DNA of 64,000 bases from Carettochelys insculpta (taxonomy: Eukaryota; Chordata; Testudines; Carettochelyidae): positions 43,828,001 to 43,892,000 of the forward strand of contig NC_134147.1 of the NCBI RefSeq assembly GCF_033958435.1, read 5' to 3'. This document shows positions 46,401 through 57,957 of the stretch, one piece after another. The stretch's first letter is position 1; the number at the start of each line of letters is the position of its first letter. The notes beneath the pieces were generated by a model. That model saw only the letters and a list, made by a program, of their open reading frames with translations. It did no database searches and was not told the DNA's origin. Made by a program: the position numbers and the translations under genes.

Positions 46401-47779
46401 TCTGCGATTTTTTTTTTCCCTGCTTGAACATTTTCAGGAAATTAAGAACACTGAAATTAAACAAACAAGTCCATCTAAATGGCTCAGAGGACTTATGGCA
46501 AAGATATAACTGTCATGTAGAACAGCCAGCCATTAATAGTAAACCTCTAGATGCAGAGTTGCCATCATAAAAAAAAAAACAGAAGGATGAAAAAAATGGT
46601 TCAAAACAGTTGTTGCAGGAAGGTAGAAATAAACAAATTATGGGGCAGTGTCATTTTATTAAATAATTTATTCCCCTTCTGATTCATGTGTTTCTCTTTT
46701 AATATGTAAGTTGCACATTAAATCACATATTGTATATTGTATTGGTGTGTGTCTGATTGTTCAGGGTGACATTTGATGGGTGCACAGGATGTGAAAAGAC
46801 ATAGATACACTGTAGCCCCTTTAAACTGCTCCAGCAAAGTCAAGTAAAAGGGGAAGGAAAAAGGCCATCGGAACTACCCAATGTGTAACGTGGTTTCCAG
46901 GACTGTGTAGTTCTTTGCCATCTCTGTCCCCCACCATCCATCATAGCCCTTCCTTTAGGTGTACCAGGGAAGAAGAGGATATGGCCAGCGCATGCTGTGC
47001 TCTGGCTATTCTTAGCTGACAGATGGTCTCTGAGGTTGGGGTGAGGAGGGGGTCATTGCAGTTACAGCAGCCTGCCCTGCCCTCTGTCTGCCCTTGCTTT
47101 CTCAGGAGCGACCTCATGAGCAGTATTTCCAAAGAATGGCTCATAAACCCATTTTCCCTATCCCTGGCACTTGAGAAAACATCTGCCAAGTTGTCAGTGG
47201 GACAGGAGCATTGCACCCAAACAGCATCTATAATCTTTAGTATTCCCCATAAATTCCCAAGCACCCCCCCAGCCTTTTCCCACGTGCTGCTGTAGAATTA
47301 GCCTTTTGATGGAGTGCTGAGGCAGATGAACGTGCTGAGGAGGTGATGCCTTCAGGAAGGAAGAGAGCTGCATTAATGTCTGGTGAAACTGCTGCTATGG
47401 CTTTCTGCCGCTTTCAAGTTATTCTTGAGTCAGCAGATGACAACCAGAATGCCCATGCGCCTCCAAGCACCTAACGTAACCTACCCTTCCTTAAGCCGAA
47501 TGCATTTTTCATCTCGGTGAGTGTGTCGTCATGTTTACTTTTGGACTTGGAGAATTCACACATCTTTTAAAGAGAGGCATCATTTAAGGACAGTAAATAC
47601 GGTTGAACATAAAACGGCACTCAGTATCAATTAAATGGACTGGACTCTTCGATCTAAAACACAACAGAAAGTTGCACAAAGACTCTTTACATCATGCTCA
47701 CTGAACTTGAGCTGATGGGCAAAACAGCATTTCAGGGTAGATCATGCACTAGTAAGGGAGACCAGACCCTGAATCATAT
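43477..47779. other. Repeat-poor intronic sequence
   Basis: No transposon ends or exons recognised in about 4.3 kb. Sequence is even in composition, particularly 44180-45130, which makes it a candidate for conserved non-coding elements. The ORFs at 46941-47264 and 47023-47295 overlap on opposite strands and look like chance. Confidence 0.45.
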
Positions 47780-48060
47780 AGATTTTTTATTGTAGATGGA
47801 AGTCAGTATCTTGAATTGCACTGAATGACAAATTGGGTATGGGAGTAGTTGATGGTGCACCAATAGCAGCCAACTGAGAACTCGAGACACAGTGTTCTAT
47901 GCTAGCTGAAGCTTCTGATATCCCCATCACAGAGAACTCCTTAAAGACAATACTGCACTAATCTAATCTGAAAATCACAACATGAATGTGGGGGGGGGCA
48001 GTTCAAGGAGGAAGTGTTATATTATTCCCGATCTAATATAAGAGATAAGAGCTGTGCTGG
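47780..48060. repeat. Possible ancient LINE-derived repeat
   Basis: AGTCAGTATCTTGAATTGCA, GCTAGCTGAAGCTTCTGATA and TGCACTAATCTAATCTGAAA follow the order of an old amniote LINE 3' region (CR1/L3-like). Highly diverged, boundaries approximate. Confidence 0.4.
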
Positions 48061-48702
48061 CCAGTGACATTATCAGAAATTCCAGGAACAGACAGAAATC
48101 CAAGAAAGATTGAGTTGGGTCACTAAGAAAAATGGGCATTTTTTCCTCCATTCTCCATTGCAATGTTTCCAGTTCAGGGTTGTTTTTTTAAAATTATTAT
48201 TTGTTTGTTTTGGTTTTGTTTTGTTTGGCCAATTCCAATTATGAGCCTCACTGACAAATTCTGGCCATGCCCCTTGAAAGAAAAAGCAGTGCCACCCTCT
48301 GCCAGCTACCGTCTCTGCCATTATGTGTGGATTGAACTTCAGCCAACTCATTCACTCATGGACAGGCACACAAATGGGTGGGTGTTGTATTCCTGTTTCT
48401 GTTTCAACATATTCATGTTTATGTTAAACATAGCCTTTATGACACAGCTCTTGTGTAGTAGGGGCCAGGAACTGTTGCGAACTTTAACACACTCAAGTAT
48501 TTTCAAAATTTTTTTTAAAAATTTTTAAACTTAGAATCTTACCAGTAGCTAAGAAACTTATAGACACAAGTTTTAAAAGTTATTCTCGTTTTTATAGATG
48601 GCGTAAGTTGACATAATTTTGTGTATCTAAAAAATGAGGGAATATTACTTGAAGTGGAAAGAAGTTTTTATTGAGCCGAATGTAGCAGAAGTGTGTGTGC
48701 AC

Positions 48703-48708
<6 letters not shown>

Positions 48709-48741
<33 letters not shown>
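48709..48741. repeat. (GA)n microsatellite
   Basis: Sixteen GA units, preceded by GTGTGTGCACGTGTGT. The short frames it creates are repeat artefacts. Confidence 0.95.
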
Positions 48742-48742
<1 letters not shown>

Positions 48743-49013
48743 CTGAACACTTTTTTGTGTAACAGCTGTGCTGCACAACGCTTCCTAGCACTAGGTGAAA
48801 AGTAAGAGCAAAAGTAGGGATAAATTAAGTGGTAGGCTTCCAAATACCAAAACCTGGCAGATGTCTTTTTTTTGTATATACCCCAGGAGATTGTTTGGCA
48901 CAGCACAGCAAATACAGGTAGATAAAACGATTGTTAATGAATGTCTGTGAAAAACTAAATTACTGCATCTGTTTAGTATTTACAATGGGCTGTAAATTCT
49001 AGAATTTGCACTG

Positions 49014-49290
49014 AGGGCAGGTTTAGACTAAGGGTGACACTTGACCTAAGATATGTAACTCCAGCTACAAGAATAACATAGCAGGAGTCAACGTACCTTA
49101 GGTCGACTTTCTACACCATTCGCATTCTGCCATCAGCTTCCCTTAATCCTCGCAATTGCGAAGTGTACCAGGGTTGAAGGGGGTGCTTTTAGCATTCGAT
49201 CTAACGCATGCCTACTAGATGTGCTAAATCAATCCCTAGAATATTAATTTCTGCAGAATCTATGTCTACACTTCCCGCAGCACTATGTAC
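49014..49290. mobile_element. Degenerate MITE just upstream of the MAGI1 exon
   Basis: GGGCAGGTTTAGACTAAGGG, ACTCCAGCTACAAGAATAAC and TAGGTCGACTTTCTACACC recall, in reverse, the element at 23835-24105. GCAGAATCTATGTCTACACT at the right may be a terminal repeat. It ends about 135 bp before the exon. Boundaries are approximate. Confidence 0.5.
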
Positions 49291-49336
49291 CCTGTCTCTC
49301 AAGGTTTCTTTCCACAAAGCTCATGGGAGAAACTGA

Positions 49337-49552
<216 letters not shown>

Positions 49553-50299
49553 TAGCGGGTGTCTGGTTAAGCTGAAGGGGACACTTACATAGTCACTCTA
49601 AAGGTGTTTATGCCACTGATTGGATCAGCCTCTCAGGCTTTGTCATCACTAAGGAAAAACTGGTCTGTTCTCAACTTTAGTTAGGGAATGCAAGATAAAA
49701 TCCCAGCGAAGACAAAGCAACACACACTTTTCTTATGAATTAGCAGGTCAAGTTAGGCTGTAGGAGGAGCCTGTCTTTTAACTTGACCCGATAAATTGTG
49801 TGAATACTGCAAAATATGTTAAGATTTTGTCTCTAATTAGTTAACTTGAAGACATATGGCTTTTATCCTAGTGAAGACACAGTCTGTTTTCTTTGCACCC
49901 ACCCTCATATGCTCACTTTGCAATTTCCCATCTCACTGTGATATTAAATTTTTTTCTTCCATGTCATAATCCAGTTGATAGCCATCATCTTGTAGCATTT
50001 GCAGTGTTTGCTGACCTACCCAACAGCATTTTAATCAGCTCTATGCAGGGCCAAAAGGCCACCATGAGCTCTAGTCATTTGACACCAGTCAGCAGCATGC
50101 ACCATTGACTGACAAAGGCCAAATTAACAAAGTGGGTTGTTTTGTGGACTTGTGTGTAAAAGTTAGATGCGCATATACTTTGGCCAGTTTGAATCTGTTC
50201 AGCAGAGTTCAATGTTTACATGGCAAGTCAAATACCAGCAGTTGAACTGTTGGATCAACAATGAAGAAACTATTCCAAGTGTGTTTTGCTGGTCACTCA

Positions 50300-50578
50300 T
50301 CATGCTATATGGTAACAGAGAGGTAGCCGTGTTAGTCTGTATTCTATCAAAACAACAAAGCAGTCCAGTAGCACTTTAAAGACTAACAAAATAATTTGTT
50401 AGGGGGTGAGCTTTCATGGGACAGACCCACTTCTTCAGAACATAGCCATACTGGAGTCTGTTCTGGTCTGGCTATGGTCTGAAGAAGTGGGTCTGTCCCA
50501 CGAAAGCTCACCCCCTAATAAATTATTTTTTTAACCTCTAAAGTGCTATTGGACTGCTTTTTTGTCATGCTGTATAGG
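50300..50578 (-). mobile_element. Long foldback retroposon with target duplication
   Basis: TCATGCTATATGG (50300-50312) and TCATGCTGTATAGG (50565-50578) flank the element. The left arm is the family 3' end in antisense (AGAGAGGTAGCCGTGTTAGT to CAGACCCACTTCTTCAGAAC). The right arm repeats the same stretch in sense (CTGAAGAAGTGGGTCTGTCC to GCTATTGGACTGCTTTTTT). The arms pair over about 110 bp around a spacer near 50446-50470. Non-coding. Confidence 0.88.
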
Positions 50579-51069
50579 TTTGATTCCAACAGATTCCAGT
50601 CTGATATTTGACAGCATAACTGGGATGCCTTGATGTAAGCTGTGCTCTGGGGCATGTTCCCTGTAAGCAGTGCACTTGTGTGACTGCCCAGGAGAAATGC
50701 AGATGCCACCCAGCTGATTTTCAGAGTCCCCACAGCTAGGTTTTGTTTTTCTGTTGGTGATGCACATTAGCGCGTGCCTCAAAGCACATAAAATTTGTTC
50801 CTCACGTGGATGGAAATGATTAGAGGGAACATTGCACTGGGGTGACTGAGAATATCTGTGAATATTAGCGGACCTAATTTGGCAAGTGCTTTTTCATCAG
50901 ACTGTCTGTAGAGGTTCTGCAATGAATGTACAAGGGAGCATGTTGCTTAGAATTTATAGCTATGGGATTGGAGTGGGACACATGATGTCTGTGATATCAC
51001 CTGCCTCAGTAGACTTGTGTGACTGAATCAGTAGTTCATTTGTGTATAGAGTGGGCATGAGCATGGAGT

Positions 51070-51560
51070 TTTAAGCTAAGCCGTTTGATTGTCTTCTTCA
51101 TGCACTTTTTCAGTCTCCCATGTGTACCCAAACATGCATATCATGAAGTAGAAGTTCACGAATAGATGTTCATCCTGTGCTGGGTGAGCTCCTCACAGTT
51201 TACCAGAAGACCATTGTGCCATATTGCATCATAAGCTGCTGCTGGGTCCAAGAAAACAGTTCCATCTTCCGGTTTTGTTGAAACCCTTTTTTATATACGT
51301 AACAAGGGCTAGGACTTGATCGTGTGTGCTCTGACTCTTCCAGAGACAGCTTGTTAGACACTCAGAGCTGTCTCCACCTCTGGAGGTACACACTGCAAGA
51401 TAAGCTGCTCCAGGCTTTGAAGACAATAGGTAGTGGAAAGGTAGATCAGTGGCTTGCCACATTATGTGGGTTCTTTCTGGGTTTTAGAATGGCAATCGCT
51501 TTTGACATCCTCCAGATCCTTGGCAGGTTACCCTTGTTAACAGCCTAAATCAGGAATTTG
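51070..51560 (-). mobile_element. LINE reverse-transcriptase fragment, antisense
   Basis: On the minus strand the translation contains STHDQVLALVTYIKKGFNKT followed by NCFLG. These match the text before and at RT motif A of jockey-group LINEs, where an F-L-D-L/F acidic motif is expected. Upstream, AKAIAILKP-like text near 51500 fits the preceding RT block. The motif A aspartate is not readable and frames shift, so it is dead. Clade unresolved. Confidence 0.6.
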
Positions 51561-54039
51561 GACAGGCATTGGTTCCAAGGTGTTTCAGGAACTGTGATGT
51601 AATACTGTCACATCCTGTTGCAACTCAGAGTTTGATGTCACTAGGTATAGTGTCTAATTCAGTGCTTGTGAATGTTCTTACATGCCTGTGGTGGGCAAAC
51701 CTACTAACTCTCTGAGCCACATAGAATCCTTGAGTCCCAACAGGTGTGCTTGGCTGGGCAGAAGCCCCAAGAGCCCTGTCTTTGCTGGACAGAAGTCCAT
51801 ACCCTGCAACCTTGGTGCAAGGCTGAGGTCCCCAGCTCTCTCCTGCCACTTTGGCTGGATAAAAGAGCTTTGCCCACCCCGCTTTTTACTGATGAAGCAT
51901 ATTACATCATCTAAATTGCTGCCATTTATCATGAATGTGCTGTTTTCTGAGCTTATTCGGGGAACTTCTCAGTCAGGAGGAGTGGCTAGCAGCTTGGGTA
52001 GTGTTGGTGAGAGGACAGTGCCACACGGGTGCAATTGTGCTGTACCAAGTCTATGGAGAAGGTTATAAGTTTTCTGGCAGGCATGGGTGAAGTCCATATT
52101 CCCTGTTGTTTCCTCCCTTCTTGGTTGCCTCATAGCATCTAAAGATTCTGTTAAATGGTTGATAATATCTTGCTCTCCAGACCATTCTTACCACCTCAAT
52201 AATTCTGAGCATTTAGCATCTAAACAAGGAATCTGGGCAGGGTGATAGCCTCATGTAATGAACATACACACAGCCCTGAAGATAGCTCAGTGGAAAAGGT
52301 TGTAGGCTGTGTTGATTTGGATGGGCATGATACTACGTTAGAGTTTCACTGAACTTTTCCGAGGCAGGTTTCCTGAATGTTCATTGTCCTTTCTTTAAGA
52401 GTCTAACAATGGGCAGCTGAAGGCCGACATGGACGAGTGATGGTCCATGTTGACTATGTGGAAAGTTCTACAAAACCACACACAATGGGTGGAGAGTGAT
52501 TGTCTAGTGATGTTGCCTAGCAGAATTTAGGTGAGTAATCACATTGTCATCTAGCACAACAAAATAACACTGTTATTTTGGGTCATGAATGAATACAAGG
52601 TTAACGTTTGATACTCATACCACCAGTCATTTGCATCTGATTCTGACATTATTCAGGGCTTAAGAGCAAACTATTCCATTCTGTAGGAAAGATAGGAAGT
52701 GTGGCAAGAGGCTACCCAGGCTTAACCAGGAGTTCACGAATTATCTAAATATTAAAAAGGAGTCCTACAAAAAGTGGAAACTAAGGCAAATTAGGTTGAA
52801 TAGAAACAAGTAACACAAGTATGTAGGGGCAAACTTGGAACCCAAGGCACAAAATGAGCTCAAACTGGATAGAGATATACAGGATAACAAGGAAACATAC
52901 TACCAATACATTAGAAAAAAGAGGGAGACGAAAGCCAGAGTAGGCCCATTACTAAATAAAGAGATGTGGCAAAGATGCTTAATGACTTCTTTGTTTCTCA
53001 CTAACAAACTGGGGAAATACAACACAGACAAAGATAGTTTAAAGTAGGTGCATAACTGGTTGGATGATTGATAACTACTCTCAGGGAACAATCTGTCACA
53101 GTCATGCTGGAAGGTCGTAACAAGTGTGGTTCTGCAAGGATCATTTCTGGGTCCAGTTCTTTTCAATATCTTCATCAAAGACTTAGATAATGGCATAGAG
53201 AGTACACTGGTAGGGTTTGCGGATGAAAACAAGTTGGGAGGGGTTGCAAGTGCTTTGGAGGGTAGGATTGTAATTCAAAAGGATCTGAACCAAATGGAGA
53301 AATTTCTGAGGTAAAAAGATGAAATTCAGTAAGGACAAATGCAGAGTATTCCACTTAGAAAGGCTCAATCAACTGGACACATACAAAATGGGAAGTGACT
53401 CTCTCAGAAGGAGTACTGCAGAAAGAGATCTAGGGGTCAGAGTGGACCACAAGCTAAATATGAGTCAACATTGTAATGCTTGTTCCATAAAAAAGCAATC
53501 ATCATTTTGGAATGTATTAACAGAAATGTTGTAAGCAAGACATGAGAAGTAATTCTTCTGCTCTGCTCTGTGCTGATTAGGCTGCAACTGAAGTACTGTG
53601 TTGATTTCTGGGCACCACATTTCAGGAAATGTGGGGACAAATTGGAGAAAGTCGAGAGAAGAGCAACAAAAATTTTTAACTGTCTAGAAAACATGGTCTA
53701 TGAGGGAAGATTGAAGGAATGGGATTGCTTAATCTGGAAAAGAGAAAACAGACAGTGGACATGAATGAAAATGGTTTTCAGGTATCTAAAAGGTTGTTAC
53801 AAAAAAGGGGAAGAAAAAATATTCTCCCTAACCTCTGCTGATGGCACAAGAAGCAATGGGGTTAAATACAGCAAGGGAGGTTTAGGTCGTTGTGGGAGCA
53901 CGAGCACCTGGTGGCCGGGCCTCACTCGCAAGGCAGAATGACCATATACTCCATCTTGGAATGCTATCATACAACGGCGGGAAGGTCTGAAGTCAGGCCA
54001 GGAGAAAGAAATCAGAAAGTTGACAAGTAGTTGGAGAGT

Positions 54040-54126
54040 CCCCAAAGAGAACATCCTGACAAGCAGATAGCAAGACCCCAAAGAGAACAGCTGGGGCTAG
54101 TAGCTGGAAGCCCCCCAAAGAGAACA
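54040..54126 (+). promoter_or_regulatory. Three direct repeats in LTR U3
   Basis: CCCCAAAGAGAACA occurs exactly three times: 54040-54053, 54076-54089 and 54113-54126, spaced 36 and 37 bp. They lie about 165-250 bp upstream of the TATA box, where retroviral enhancer repeats are expected. AGAACA is also a steroid-receptor half-site, but that match is short and by inference only. Confidence 0.75.
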
Positions 54127-54288
54127 TCTTGGTTGTACAACATCAGAGGGTCCCAGGGGAGGTTCAGAAAAAGACCAAGGACAGAGGAAATCTTGTAACA
54201 TGTTCTGACAGGCCGGGAGGATAGAAAGCCCAAATTAGGTAACAAACGCTTTAATTGGCCAGGTATCGAACCCCCAAGTAAGAAACAG

Positions 54289-54295
54289 TATAAAA
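54289..54295 (+). promoter_or_regulatory. TATA box of the LTR
   Basis: TATAAAA, followed by GG; transcription would start about 25-30 bp downstream. Confidence 0.7.
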
Positions 54296-54546
54296 GGTGA
54301 TTTAGCAGGAGTAAGGGTGTGGGCTCCTGGACACAAGGCGGAGGTTAGCAACTTCCAGTCCAGACAGCAGACCCCGGCCTGATCACCCGGACGTCACCAC
54401 CACGAAAGGTCCCAACCAAGCCGTATCTCTGACTTGAAGGGCCGCTGTAACGTAGTTATTGGTGAGATGTGGGAGCATTGGATGTTATTGGTAAGTCACA
54501 TGTAATTATATATAGTTATATGTAACCTAGTATTTAGCCTATGCCA

Positions 54547-54552
54547 AATAAA
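54547..54552 (+). terminator. Poly(A) signal of the LTR
   Basis: AATAAA occurs about 255 bp after the TATA box, followed at once by a (TA)n microsatellite. A second cluster of AATAAA lies near 54625-54640; either could define the R/U5 boundary. Confidence 0.6.

Positions 54553-54556
<4 letters not shown>

Positions 54557-54594
<38 letters not shown>
54557..54594. repeat. (TA)19 microsatellite in the LTR
   Basis: Nineteen TA units just after the AATAAA; likely expanded after insertion. Confidence 0.95.
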
Positions 54595-54600
<6 letters not shown>

Positions 54601-55005
54601 AGTGTTAAGTAATTGTAGTTACGAATAAATGAATAAATCACTATTGGTAAATACCACTAGCTGGTCTAGCTGGGTCTGTATAGAGAATTATTGGGACTTA
54701 GAACAGCCACAGGGCATTGTGGTGTTCACAATCGGAGTGTTATTGTTCCTGGTACTCATAATACTGTGGAAACCTAGGTTTTAAAGTGGATACACTGAAT
54801 CACATATTGCTGCTACACTATATCAGGCTGCTATAAAGGTGGGGTGGTTGGTCCCGGGCCACCCGACTTCCCCTGCTGTATCACACCCCACGGGACCCGG
54901 AGTAGGTCGGCACATCGTCAGTCGTCTGCTAGGAAAAGCTTCCTAACTGTCAGGGTGGTTCAACAGTGAAATAAATTGCTTAGGGAATTTGTGGAATTCT
55001 GTCCC

Positions 55006-57619
55006 AGTCTGGTATGTGCTGTCTTAAAGCCACTGATGTTTTCCCAAGCCATGGTTAGTCAGTTTTCTTCTCCTCCCATCTCCGTTGGTGTGTCTCTCAT
55101 CAAGTTCTCCATCAGCAACATTCATGATCATGTCCCTGAGACGGATTGTTCACAAAGGAAAAAGGTAAAGGAAGTTGTGTGGTTCATGTGATCAGGTATT
55201 GACTTTCGCTCCCGGAGTCCTGAGCGTTAACTTTGAAGAGATGGTAGAGGAAAAGCCTTTCAGATTCTACTTGTACATGTGCTATCTACAGTATAAGCAC
55301 AATTTACTCATAGAGCAATTCACAAATCAAAAATTGTAGCCATCATTTTGGCATGATGACTTAAAAGGTGTATGGAAACAGCTGCTGGTTTCCAGCCATG
55401 AGTTAGAATTATAAATACTGGACCCAATTTTCATGTCCACTATGGTGCTTTACACCAGTCTGGCAGCATAATATGGCCTTGATGGAGACATTAGTTATAT
55501 TTATGCTTTTTTCAATGCCCCCTTTACTCTGACAAGGCTGTGTAAAGGGCCTTGGTATATATGATATGCATGCCATTATTTTTAGAGTAGTGCTTCATCA
55601 CCTTACAACAATGATGAAGGTGACGCACCATGGAAGGTAAAGAAACTCTAGCAAGAGCAACAAGAAGATAAAACCACACTCAAGCTATGTTGCATTTGCA
55701 GCCTGGATCAACACTGCCAAACAGATCCTGGGAGAAGCGGAGGAAGACATGCTTATTTTGCAGCTTTTAAGAAAGTAATACAAAATATATCCCAAAGAAA
55801 TCCAAAGCAGAGCTAATAATCTGCTTAAAGGTGGCCTGCAATGAGAGGCAGAAGTGCCATCTTTTTTCTACTTTATGATGTATAATAAAGAAATCCTGGG
55901 TTTTTTTGTTTTGTTTTTTTAATACTCCTTTCCAAGGGTCACCTTTAAACACTGTACTTGCATCCTCACCTATAGTTGCACCAGGTGAAATGATTGCAGT
56001 GTCAAACCTTTATGGGTTTAGCGTTGTGTGACAATACTGATTTTACAATTTGGCTTCGCTCACCTGCTGCTCTGGGTTGATTAGTATCACTTGTAATATT
56101 CTGATAGTAAAACCATCCTGGAATGAGCTATATTCTTTTCCTCTGTCTAACTCGAACACTCAATTAGTTTTCCTTGCCATGATGCTCAAAATAGATTAGC
56201 TGAACTGCTCCCTTATTACAGCCAATCCTGTTTGTTCTTTTGACCTTTTCTACTTGGAAAGGGAAAATGGCTGTAAGCTGGCTGTTGGGGCTCTCTGGAA
56301 ATTAGATTTCTGGTAATGGTGGACTCTGCTGTGGCAATTTAAATATGGCCATTTTACAGTATGCCTTTACAGGGGAATCTGATTAAACAGCCCATATATT
56401 TCATGTGTTTTTTCCCGCATCAAAAAACATTGCTGTTATTTTCGTCATTTTTTGCTGGTACAGAAAAATGTAATATTGGTTGTTATAGTAAAGGCTTGTG
56501 GAATTTTCCGATCTCATTTTCAGGTGTTTGAGGAGGTGCACCTCCAATGATTTCTGTAAGATGAGCACTTGGGTGGCCACCCAGAGGAGATTAGCTGAGC
56601 AAACACAGCTGACAGCATGTGTTTCTACCGGGTATGCACATCTGCACATGCTTTGGTGCACAGAAGAAAATGTATTTTGCACATGGATGCAAAAATTATA
56701 GGGAACATTGCTTACCTCCCATGAATATCAATTGGATTTTGTGGTGCTTGGCACTTTGGAAATCCATTGTATTCTACAAAGGAAAACCCATTAGAATAAA
56801 GCAATAATTATGGTAGAGACGTATATGTATGACTCTTGATGCATTGCAATATGCAATAAAGTAACACTCCAGAAAATGATTTTTCCTGTTTTATGAAATT
56901 TTTAAAGGCTTGTTGTTTGTTGTTGTTGTTAAATGTAACTTATATTGGTTTGACCGGTGTTCAGCTTGATTGTTATCCAGTGAGTGATGTAATTAAAATT
57001 CAGTGCTGTAATTATAGCAGAGACTGTTAAAAATTTTAAACCCTTCTGATGACTGATTTATTGTCCAGCTTTTCATTCAAATTAAGCTTTGTTTTTTTAA
57101 GCACCTTTCCTTCCCTTAACCTATGCAGTCCCAATTTGTATATATTATCATCATAGAGATTAGAATTTTTCCTGAAAGTGCTCCTAATGTCACACTGCAA
57201 ACTGGCTTCACAGAACTCAACAAAAGTGAGTCTCACAGATGTCTACTGGAGGCCAACATAGAGGTCATAATAATTCTGTATTGCTGTAGATGGTTTTCAG
57301 ACAAGAGAAAAAAACCAAGTTTCTGCCTTGGAGAGCTGCTAATCTAGCTAGACAACCTAAACATATAGCGGAAGGTGCAGTGGTATGCCATGAAGAGCAG
57401 TGTGATTGAAGTTCAATTTGCATCATGTTAGTGCCATGGTTTTGTTGGGTTTGGTTAGCTAAAAGTCCACTCTGGCCACAGCTGAAAGAATACTGGAAGA
57501 AACATTTGCAAAGATGGAAACACTGGAAATTAGTAAAAATTCTGTGCATATTTGTTTTATGCATTTCCAGGTTACATTCTGCTAGTCTGTTGGTTGTCAA
57601 ATCAAAGTACAGTCTAGGA
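55006..57619. other. Intronic sequence, no gene
   Basis: No clear repeats or exons recognised. Short ORFs on both strands are unsupported. Confidence 0.4.
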
Positions 57620-57957
57620 GAGGGGTCAGCAATCCTGTGGCATGAGTGCCAACAGTGGCACATGACCTGATTTTCATCGGCACACAAGACAGGAGCTCAG
57701 CCTCTACCCTTCCCTCCTACCCCATTAAGCCAGGAGCTTGCCCAAAGCCATGCCAGGTGTGAATTAATAAAAGACCAGGTAATGCTACTAACCACCACCT
57801 AAAAGATAAAGTTCTTCCTCTTAGTTTATTTATTAATGAAGCTGTCGTAAGTAGGACTATTAGTGACTTTAAAAAGTATCACCAGCACTCGGGACCATAC
57901 ATGGAGGTCAAAAAATCAATTTACGGCACTCCCTCTTGGAAAATTTGCTGACCGCTG
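57620..57957. mobile_element. Non-autonomous hAT-like element
   Basis: The left end GAGGGGTCAGCAATCCTGTG and the right end TTGCTGACCGCTG form an inverted repeat of the GGGGTCAGCAA type. Flanks GTCTAGGA and CTCTCAGA agree at only five to six of eight positions, suggesting an old duplication. Interior includes AATCAATTTACGGCACTCCC. Length 338 bp. Confidence 0.7.

Larger units (their letters stand above)
53891..54920 (+). mobile_element. Solo LTR of an endogenous retrovirus
   Basis: The element begins TGTGGGAGCACG and ends CACATCGTCA, i.e. TG...CA, and is bounded by a perfect 5-bp duplication, GTCGT (53886-53890 and 54921-54925). Its 1,030 bp contain a TATA box, TATAAAA (54289-54295), and a poly(A) signal, AATAAA (54547-54552). 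That gives a U3 of roughly 400 bp, an R of about 250 bp and a U5 of about 370 bp. No gag, pol or env lies between two LTRs, so this is the recombination remnant of a full provirus. CR1 text is continuous across the site when the LTR is removed. Orientation is plus because the TATA box precedes the AATAAA. Confidence 0.9.
52640..55005 (+). mobile_element. CR1 LINE, plus strand, split by a solo LTR
   Basis: The first block (52640-53047) carries CR1 ORF2 text such as [11 protein letters not shown] and [19 protein letters not shown]. An internal deletion near 53050 removes the early RT region. RT then resumes with LQGSFLGPVLFNIFIKDLDN and FADENKLGG, where the usual FADD box reads FADE, so catalysis would be lost. 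ORF2 C-terminal text (LKYCVDFWAPHFRKCGDKLE, VERRATKIFNCLENMVYEGR) and the 3' UTR follow to 53885. The solo LTR at 53891-54920 interrupts it, and CR1 resumes from 54926 with TAGGAAAAGCTTCCTAACTG to about 55005. Confidence 0.88.

Noticed and set aside
46941..47295. Paired ORFs on opposite strands
   Set aside because: They overlap almost fully and neither has a recognised family or exon signals.
48163..48528. 121-codon hydrophobic ORF
   Set aside because: The hydrophobic run comes from T-rich low-complexity DNA (TTTGTTTG and similar); no family recognised.
57265..57687. 140-codon ORF on the minus strand
   Set aside because: It runs into a hAT element and has no recognisable domain or exon boundary.
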